64,000 nucleotides of DNA. It comes from Aneurinibacillus sp. Ricciae_BoGa-3 (lineage in GTDB: Bacteria > Bacillota > Bacilli > Aneurinibacillales > Aneurinibacillaceae). Below, piece by piece: positions 57,933 to 64,000 of the stretch (position 1 is the first letter of the stretch; each line of letters opens with the position of its first letter). The DNA lies in assembly GCF_028421645.1 (NCBI RefSeq), contig NZ_CP116887.1, positions 560,001-624,000 on the forward strand, given 5' to 3'. The notes beneath the pieces are model-generated. The model was not told the origin of the DNA. It searched no databases and saw only the letters and a list, made by a program, of their open reading frames with translations. A program made the position numbers and the translations under genes.

Positions 57933-57972
57933 AAGCCCGGGAGCTACCACATCTGATATCTCCCGGGCTTTT
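57933..57972. terminator. Bidirectional terminator between convergent genes
   Basis: AAGCCCGGGAG / CTCCCGGGCTT hairpin with T run on the plus strand and A run on the other side. Confidence 0.9.
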
Positions 57973-57993
57973 ATCGCTCTCCGTCCAATCCGA

Positions 57994-59055
57994 TTATGCG
58001 TTTAAGAATTTTACACAAACAGGGTGCGGAACCTTTATATCCGATTGCAACAGCGTTAATTTCCCACTATGTTCATCTCTCGCGTACAATACAAGGCTGC
58101 TGGATTCTTGATTGGAAGCCACTATGAATTTTTCGGTTGGATCTAAAGAAAAATCTCTTGGCCAGTCACCTTGAGTGGAAGTATGCTCCACAAAGGTAAG
58201 TTCACCAGTTTCTTGATTAACACGGAATACGGCGATACTATTATGGCCACGGTTTCCGGCATAGACGAAGCGGCCGTCAGCAGAAATGTGAATGGCGCTG
58301 CCCTGATTATTTTCTTTGAAATCTGCAGGAAGGGTAGAAATATATTGCTGTTCTGTGAAATGGCCATCTTGAGCATCATAAGTTAGAACGATAACCTCAG
58401 AACTGAACTCTGTCATGATATAGGCAAATTTATGATTTGGATGAAAAGCGAGATGCCTTGGACCGCTCCCTGGGTGGGTGGCTAAACGGCTAACTTCTTT
58501 TAATTTGCCCTCTTCGTTTACCTCATACGTAATAAGCGAGTCCGTGCCTAATTCGACAACCGCAACGTATTTTTCGTTGGGTGTGACCCCGGCAAAATGA
58601 GTATGAGGTTTTTCCTGCCTTGGATCCGGGCCAGAACCTTCATGTTTGATTACAGAAACAGCAGGTTCAACGGATCCATCCTTTTGGTCAATTAAGTGGG
58701 ATTCAACAGATCCTTTATGGTAATTCGCACTAAAAACATATCGATTTTCACTGTCCACGCTTACATGGCATGGCGGCGATCCTGCTTGCATCTGGCTATT
58801 GATGGCCTTAAGCTCTCCTGTTGAATCATCAAGAGAAAAAGCGGCCACACCACCAGCATCCCCTTGTTTTGCTACAGAGTAAAGATAACGATTGTCTTTG
58901 CTTAGATTTAAGTATGTAGGATTTTCCAACTCTGCAGCGACCTTAATATCTTTTATTTTTTCTTCCGTAGAATCTAAAGTAAAACAATATATGCCCTTGC
59001 TTTCACCTTTGGTGTAAGTACCAACATAACCAATGAATTTACTGCGGTTTGTCAT
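57994..59055 (-). CDS. Lactonase family beta-propeller (YkgB-like)
   Basis: 353 residues in a seven-bladed propeller fold; members hydrolyse 6-phosphogluconolactone or related lactones. The typical start FIGYVGTYTKGESKGIYCF and strands GSGPDPRQEKPHTHFAGV and GSGPRHLAFHPNHKFAYI are present. ATG 59055 follows AGAGGAG; the longer reading from 59151 lacks a site. Precise substrate not shown. Confidence 0.92.
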   Translation of the reverse strand: MTNRSKFIGYVGTYTKGESKGIYCFTLDSTEEKIKDIKVAAELENPTYLNLSKDNRYLYSVAKQGDAGGVAAFSLDDSTGELKAINSQMQAGSPPCHVSVDSENRYVFSANYHKGSVESHLIDQKDGSVEPAVSVIKHEGSGPDPRQEKPHTHFAGVTPNEKYVAVVELGTDSLITYEVNEEGKLKEVSRLATHPGSGPRHLAFHPNHKFAYIMTEFSSEVIVLTYDAQDGHFTEQQYISTLPADFKENNQGSAIHISADGRFVYAGNRGHNSIAVFRVNQETGELTFVEHTSTQGDWPRDFSLDPTEKFIVASNQESSSLVLYARDEHSGKLTLLQSDIKVPHPVCVKFLNA

Positions 59056-59246
59056 TATCTTTGCTCCTCTTTGAAACAATTTCCATTCCAAATTTAGTTT
59101 ATCATAAACCTTAATAATTATTCCAACCCCACCTTTGAAATAGGGTACCATGGTGTTATAGGCTAGCGTAATAAGATTGCAGTATAATTCAAGTATTATG
59201 ATGATGTCTGGGAAAGCCCGGATTTTATTTGATGGGAGATATGGAA

Positions 59247-59588
59247 ATGAAAATAAGCAAACACAGTGCTGAACATTATATATGGGGAGGTAATTGTGAT
59301 GGGTGGCATTTAGTGAAAAATCAGGATGTAAGTGTCATTCATGAATGTATGCCACCTAATACTTCGGAAACAAGACATTATCATCAACACGCACGCCAAT
59401 TTTTCTTTGCTTTATCAGGTACAGCAACCATTGAGGTAGATGGTAAAGAGATTATTTTACATCCGCAAGAGGGAGTAGAAGTTCCTCCTTTAATGCCACA
59501 TCAAATGTTTAACAAGTCAAATGATAATGTTGAGTTTTTGGTAATTTCCCAACCGACAAGTAAGGGTGACAGGGTTTTAGTGGACTAA
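59247..59588 (+). CDS. Cupin-domain protein
   Basis: 113-residue single cupin barrel. The first motif TRHYHQHARQFFFALSGTATIEVD has the metal-binding histidines, and the second, EGVEVPPLMPHQMFN, the later histidine. ATG 59247 is seven bases after GGGAG. Substrate unknown. Confidence 0.9.
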   Translation: MKISKHSAEHYIWGGNCDGWHLVKNQDVSVIHECMPPNTSETRHYHQHARQFFFALSGTATIEVDGKEIILHPQEGVEVPPLMPHQMFNKSNDNVEFLVISQPTSKGDRVLVD

Positions 59589-59624
59589 AAAACACCCCCT
59601 CTTGGTGGATCACGAGGAGGTGTT
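59586..59624 (-). terminator. Terminator of the PTS operon (minus strand)
   Basis: On the minus strand AACACCTCCTC / GAGGGGGTGTT hairpin followed by a T run (TTTTTTAG). It lies at the end of the plus-strand cupin gene too. Confidence 0.8.
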
Positions 59625-59634
59625 GTATTCAGTT

Positions 59635-60997
59635 TTATGATGCTTTATTGATCCCTTTATTAGCTATATTGTTCTTTCCTCCACTTAGGAAGGCGAATAG
59701 AATGAGAATGATCGGAAGGACGTAAATTATGATGGTACTTGTTTTAATTAGATTTCCTAGGATGAGACCAATCATTCCGAAGTCTGCATCACCGAATGTA
59801 GTTCCTTCAAATCCTAGTGAACCGAGCACAGGGAGAAGGAGAGCAGGTAGAAAACTGATCATGAACCCATTAGCCATTGAACCTAAAATAGCACCACGAC
59901 GTCCGCCGGTTGCATTACCAAAAACCCCGGCCGCAGCTCCTGTGAAGAAGTGAGGAACAAGACCTGGTACGATAACTTTAAGACCTAACAGGGCTAAGAT
60001 AGGCATGCTTATAATGCCTGCGATAAAACTAAATAAGAATCCTACAATCACAGCATTTGGAGCAAATGGGAATACCGCTGGGCAATCAAGAGCTGGAATC
60101 GCATTAGGCACCACTTTATCTGCAATCCCCTTAAATGCAGGTACAATCTCTGCTAACAGCATGCGAACACCTGCAAGTACGATGTATACACCAGCAGCGA
60201 ACGTAATGGCTTGCGTCAGAGCGAATACAAGGAAGTTGCTACCTCCGCTTAATTCTTTTTCAATGTAAGAAGGACCAGCAGCGAAGGATACGATTAAAAA
60301 CATAATCGTCATGGTGAGAGAAACTGCAACTGAAGTATCCCGAAGAAATCCGAGAGACTTTGGTACTTTAATATCTTCAGTGGATTTGGTTTTATCTCCA
60401 AAGAATTTTCCTACGGTACCTGAGACGAAATAACCCAGGGAACCAAAATGACCGAGTGCGATATCATTTGAACCTGTAATTTGACGGGTATAAGGTTGAA
60501 GGAGGGCTGGCATAAACACCATTAAAAGCCCTAATAGAATAGAACCCACGACAACTAGACTTACGCCAGACAAACCACCTGTGGAAAGAATAACCCCAAT
60601 CATACAAGCCATAAACATCGTATGGTGACCGGTGAGGAAAATGTATAAATTTGGTAAAACGAGCAAGTAAAATATTCGCAATCATACCAAATAACATGAT
60701 CATCGCGGTTTCAGAACCGAAGGATTTTTGGGCTAGGGCTACAATCGCTTCATTATTTGGAATGACCCCTTGAATGTGAAAACCCTTTTCAAACATTTTT
60801 TCGAAAAAACCCAGGGCGGTTGTAAGTACACCAGCACCCGCTCCTAAAATAATAAAACCCATAATCGTTTTAAGTGTCCCCGCTACGACATCAGCAATGC
60901 CTTTTTTCTGAAGAAGAAGACCAATAAGGGCAAACAAACCAACCAAAATAGCAGGTGTACCTAAAATGTCGTTCATAATGACATGAAGAATGTACAT
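59635..60997 (-). pseudogene. PTS ascorbate-type IIC (UlaA/SgaT-like), split by a frameshift
   Basis: Two overlapping frames form one permease. 60997 down to about 60650 encodes the N-terminal part (NDILGTPAILVGLFALIGLLLQKK ... MIANILLARFTKF) and the rest continues in another frame (YIFLTGHHTMFMACMIGVIL ... to 59635). About two bases are missing near 60640-60655 at a TTTGGTAAAACG region on the plus strand, where related proteins read KxKYIFLTGHH. The coding part is otherwise intact, about 450 residues and several membrane segments. It may be a recent mutation or sequence error. Confidence 0.88.
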
Positions 60998-61000
60998 GTG

Positions 61001-61273
61001 TTAACCCTCCTTAATATTATCTTGCAGTGCTTGCTTAATCTCATTTGAATTCAATAAATTTTTAAGACTAATTAACACACGCTTTCCATCGTTGAGTTGT
61101 TCCATAATTTCAGGGGAACCGATAAAATAATCGGCGACTTCGGATTTAGCTGTGGTCAAATCTGTGTGAGACACATCAGCCTCAATGCCTAATTCTTGTA
61201 AGGCTTTTTTTACGTTCATTTCAATGATAAAGCTGCTACCTAATCCATTGCCGCATACTACTAAAATTTTCAT
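61001..61273 (-). CDS. PTS ascorbate-type IIB subunit (UlaB-like)
   Basis: 90 residues starting MKILVVCGNGLGSSFIIEM; the cysteine of VCGNGLGSS is the phosphorylation site. It carries phosphate from IIA to the IIC permease. GGAGG lies before the ATG. Just upstream of the IIC gene, as in ula operons. Confidence 0.94.
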   Translation of the reverse strand: MKILVVCGNGLGSSFIIEMNVKKALQELGIEADVSHTDLTTAKSEVADYFIGSPEIMEQLNDGKRVLISLKNLLNSNEIKQALQDNIKEG

Positions 61274-61284
61274 TTTAATGCCTC

Positions 61285-63429
61285 CTAATTAGATGAGTAC
61301 TGATTGATTAACGTTAGAATTTGGTTTTTTGATTTAGTGTTTAAAATTTTGTTTATATTATCTTCGTTTCCTAGCAAGGCAGATAACTGTGACAAAGCTT
61401 TTAAATGCGTTTCATTGTCAATCGCAGCTAGGACAATCACTAAATGTACTTGATGTTTTGGGTCATCTGAAAAAGCAACAGGATTCTCTAAACAAAGAAG
61501 ACTCATTCCTAATTGATTCACTCCAAATTCAGGTCTTGAATGTGGAATAGCAATCTTTGGTGCGAGCACAATGTAGGGACCTAATTCCTCCACATTTTGA
61601 ATCATAGACGTTACGTATTGTGGTTTAATAAATCCTTGCTTTAACAGCGGTTCTGCAGCTATGCGGATGGCATCTGGCCACTGCTTAATTTCCGTTTTAA
61701 ATTGGATCATCTCATTGGTAAGTAGTTCATTTAACATTGGTTTTCGATTCTCCTTTATCCACTGTCTTTCAGCCGAGAAATATTCGGACAGTTCGTCACT
61801 TAATCTCCTTTCATCTAGGATATTTGCATGTTTTTTTATAATATCTAGTAAAGTTTTAACGGATGGTGAATGCGTTTTTCTATTCTTTTTCTGCACCAAA
61901 TGGTTCACTTGACTCAGAAGTTTTTCTTTCTCTGTATCCGTTAAAATAGGACTAACGATGAAGACTGGTAAATGCTTTTTTTGGATGGGAGCCGTTGAAA
62001 AAATAAAGTCCACCTCAAACTCTTGTGATTCGTACTCTCTAAGCGAAACAGTGGAAACAATATCTATGGTAGAAAACAAGCTCTCCAATTGGCCTTGTAA
62101 TATGCGCGACGTTGAAATACCATTCCCACATACAATCATCGCCTTTTTACGGTGCATCATATTAGTGCCTTCTCTTTTCATCCACCCGCCAAAATGCATG
62201 GCAATGTAGGCGATTTCTTTTTCGCTGACGGTTTTCCCGATGAAATCTTCGAAATAATGCATCACCTTTTTTGTGATTTCAAAGATTTCTTTATATTTAT
62301 CTTGAATGGTCTCGATAAGTGGGTTTTCAATCTCTAACCCATATTTAATTCTGTAATAGGCGGGTTTTATATGAATGAGCATTTTTTGCTCAAACTCGTC
62401 TCGATGACGAAAAAAGACGCAAGCGTATTTTTGAAAATCATCCACCATTTTGCGAATAATGGCTTTCAAATGCGTCATATCATCCTCAGGGTTACGCAAA
62501 TCCGGGTTGAAATAGTTGACTTTGGCTGCCAAAAGATTCATAGTGATATAACAAATTTCATCTTCTGGAAACTCGGTACAAAACATGGATTCTAATTCCA
62601 CACTGATTTTCTTAGCTGCCTTATATTCCGGTGTTGATTGGAGTATATTTTTTTCATCTTCATCCATCGTTACGCGTCTTCCGTGCTTGAACCGTTTGCT
62701 GAAGATGATAAGACGAACAGAGAGCTGGAGAAGCATTTCGTCTGTGATGTGTCTTCCTACCTCTTGAACAAGTTTATCTATCTTCTGATAAACAAACGAA
62801 ACTTGTTCTTCTTGTAGCATCGGTGTCATCGGATCTTGCAAAGAAAGTGGTTTCGATAGTTTCATATCTAAGAGTTGGTGAATCTCTGTCAACAATGTTT
62901 TCCATCCTTGTTTTGATAATACCTGAGATAAATAATGAACCAACGCTTTTCGCTTATTACTTTCATCGCCTTCAATTAGATACCCATGCTTACGATGAAA
63001 GGATACCCACAATTGAAAGTTGTGAAGTTCCTCCTTCACTTTGTTTAAGACCGTGTTCGTGGTGCCACGACTGACCCCTATTTTTTCAGCTAATTCCTTA
63101 AGAAAAAGCCCCTTTGTTCCTGAAAGAAGATAGATAGCGAGAAGGGCCTTGCGTTCTTGGTCTGAATAATAATATTGACTTCGTCTAACGACTTGAATGA
63201 TGGAAGACACTTGTTTTTTTGTCTCTTCCGTTACATAAAATCCCATTCCGCGGACGTACTGCACAGGTGGGAAGCCCTGTTCTTTTAACCAGTAATCAAT
63301 TTTTTCAATATCGTAGTACACCGTTCGTTTAGAGATGTGAAGTTTCTCGGTGATCTCATTAATCGGTATAAACGATGAAGAGTTAATGAATTGAGATAGA
63401 ATGAGGGTGCTGCGTTCGTCTAGTAACAT
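61285..63429 (-). CDS. BglG/MtlR-type PTS-controlled transcriptional activator
   Basis: 714 residues. Order: N-terminal winged helix-turn-helix (INEITEKLHISKRTVYYDIEKIDYWL), a second HTH (LAEKIGVSRGTTNTVLNKV), two PRDs (about 190-410, histidines in IHIKPAYYR and YIAMHFGGW), an IIB domain (IVCGNGISTSR), and a C-terminal IIA domain (APKIAIPHSRPEFG, histidine). Such proteins sense PTS sugar flow by phosphorylation and switch on the sugar genes. ATG 63429 is six bases after AAAGGGG. The only IIA domain in the window is here. Confidence 0.92.
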   Translation of the reverse strand: MLLDERSTLILSQFINSSSFIPINEITEKLHISKRTVYYDIEKIDYWLKEQGFPPVQYVRGMGFYVTEETKKQVSSIIQVVRRSQYYYSDQERKALLAIYLLSGTKGLFLKELAEKIGVSRGTTNTVLNKVKEELHNFQLWVSFHRKHGYLIEGDESNKRKALVHYLSQVLSKQGWKTLLTEIHQLLDMKLSKPLSLQDPMTPMLQEEQVSFVYQKIDKLVQEVGRHITDEMLLQLSVRLIIFSKRFKHGRRVTMDEDEKNILQSTPEYKAAKKISVELESMFCTEFPEDEICYITMNLLAAKVNYFNPDLRNPEDDMTHLKAIIRKMVDDFQKYACVFFRHRDEFEQKMLIHIKPAYYRIKYGLEIENPLIETIQDKYKEIFEITKKVMHYFEDFIGKTVSEKEIAYIAMHFGGWMKREGTNMMHRKKAMIVCGNGISTSRILQGQLESLFSTIDIVSTVSLREYESQEFEVDFIFSTAPIQKKHLPVFIVSPILTDTEKEKLLSQVNHLVQKKNRKTHSPSVKTLLDIIKKHANILDERRLSDELSEYFSAERQWIKENRKPMLNELLTNEMIQFKTEIKQWPDAIRIAAEPLLKQGFIKPQYVTSMIQNVEELGPYIVLAPKIAIPHSRPEFGVNQLGMSLLCLENPVAFSDDPKHQVHLVIVLAAIDNETHLKALSQLSALLGNEDNINKILNTKSKNQILTLINQYSSN

Positions 63430-63545
63430 CATGGACCCCTTTTGTTGAATGTGCAAAATTATACGGTTGGTGCATCAAATCAGATGGAAGTCTTCGGTTA
63501 CTATTCACTTTACACCTTGAAAATAAAATATGTAAGAGGTTTCAC

Positions 63546-63597
63546 CGTTCAAATTGCGTACAAAGAATTGTGCAATTTTGAACGCTTTGTTTTTTTA
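63546..63597 (+). terminator. Terminator-like hairpin between the PTS regulator and the acyltransferase gene
   Basis: CGTTCAAATTGC / GCAATTTTGAACG hairpin followed by CTTTGTTTTTTT. The rest of 63430-63773 shows only the palindrome GGTACATGGTACC at 63691-63703. An open frame at 63442-63744 spans this hairpin and lacks a ribosome binding site. Confidence 0.65.
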
Positions 63598-63773
63598 TGT
63601 GTGGTGAGTTTCTTGGTCAATGGTCGTCATTTATTTTATGGTATTCTTATGTTGGGAGATTTGATGGGAACAGCAAAAAATCACCCCACCGGTACATGGT
63701 ACCATTTTGAGAAATATGACTATAAGTGTAACGACACGTGGTAACGAGTTCAACATCGATTGGGGGAACAGTT

Positions 63774-64000
63774 CTGAAGCGGCTATATTATCTTGATAAC
63801 TTACGTATATTTTTAACGATGTTAGTTATCGTTTTTCACACGTCGATTGCCTATGGAGGGGCAGGTTCATGGTATTACGAAGACTTTAGCAAAAGTCTCG
63901 GTGTAACTCCAACAATGGTAGTTTTGACGATATTTACCGCTGTATGTCAAGCTTTTTTCATGAGCTTATTTTTCTTTTTGTCTGCATACTTTACGCCGGG
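63774..64000 (+). CDS. Acyltransferase-3 family membrane protein, cut off by window end
   Basis: The frame reads (L)KRLYYLDNLRIFLTMLVIVFHT then SIAYGGAGSWYY and FFLSAYFTPG, typical of the first membrane segments of acyltransferase 3 proteins (O-acetylation of surface glycans or MdoC-like). GGGGGAA lies just upstream, but the expected first codon is CTG 63774, not ATG. Either CTG is the start, or translation begins at the ATG in TFLTML, losing the conserved first segment. The 3' end is outside the window. Confidence 0.75.
   Translation, partial: MKRLYYLDNLRIFLTMLVIVFHTSIAYGGAGSWYYEDFSKSLGVTPTMVVLTIFTAVCQAFFMSLFFFLSAYFTP

Noticed and set aside
63442..63744. 100-codon frame upstream of the acyltransferase
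   Set aside because: It spans a terminator hairpin, lacks a ribosome binding site and has no recognisable domain.

Overview
The window reads as the chromosome of a Gram-positive, endospore-forming member of the Bacillales. Evidence is the gene order alr-mazE-ndoA-tex-cmpA-sprT, the order thiL-tsaE-tsaB-rimI-tsaD, a CIRCE-controlled groESL operon, a 12-gene purEKBCSQLFMNHD operon, near-perfect AGGAGG ribosome binding sites with frequent GTG/TTG starts, and spore-linked small genes (CmpA, YjcZ-like). A Brevibacillus/Aneurinibacillus-like genus is a guess only; no species is assigned.

Layout. 1-1707 is the 3' part of a 23S rRNA gene, followed without a visible 5S gene by 13 tRNA genes (1781-3635) and a strong terminator. 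Three more tRNAs (Pro, Gly, Ile) lie at 4882-5191 behind their own promoter. The tRNA spacers hold at least three families of structured repeats, some of which duplicate the 3' tail of the tRNA just upstream. 5385-14729 is housekeeping: alr, the MazEF toxin-antitoxin pair, tex, cmpA, sprT, thiL and the t6A genes tsaE/tsaB/tsaD with rimI. A cluster of DnaA boxes follows tsaD, then a large membrane protein with an exported domain, an ABC-F ATPase (minus strand), fthC, a MoaB/Mog-like gene, tatC, a stress-type protein and groESL.

Purine metabolism dominates 25.4-48.5 kb. guaA sits behind a guanine riboswitch. A PbuG-type permease and the pur operon each have a promoter flanked by a PurBox pair with the same geometry, and the pur operon also has a ykkC-type aptamer (best fit: PRPP riboswitch) plus terminator. 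An adenine-deaminase-like gene (yerA type) follows. Between permease and pur operon lie a frameshifted sensor histidine kinase, an HD-GYP response regulator and three tiny YjcZ-like membrane proteins.

48.8-53.9 kb is a branched-chain amino acid ABC transporter operon (livJHMGF). Next are a divergent AlkA glycosylase/oxygenase pair suggesting alkylation-damage repair, an EamA exporter, a membrane-anchored protein of unknown function, a lactonase-type beta-propeller, a cupin, and on the minus strand an ascorbate-type PTS cluster (frameshifted IIC, IIB, and a PRD regulator carrying IIB and IIA domains). The window ends inside an acyltransferase-3 gene.

Most interesting features: the tRNA-tail-duplicating spacer elements and co-varying hairpins in the tRNA cluster, a dispersed repeat (3.7 and 46.2 kb) that abuts the stop codon of a minus-strand gene both times, the DnaA-box cluster beside tsaD, the layered PurR plus riboswitch control of purines, and several small genes (cmpA, a 43-residue membrane protein, three YjcZ-like proteins, a 22-codon leader ORF).
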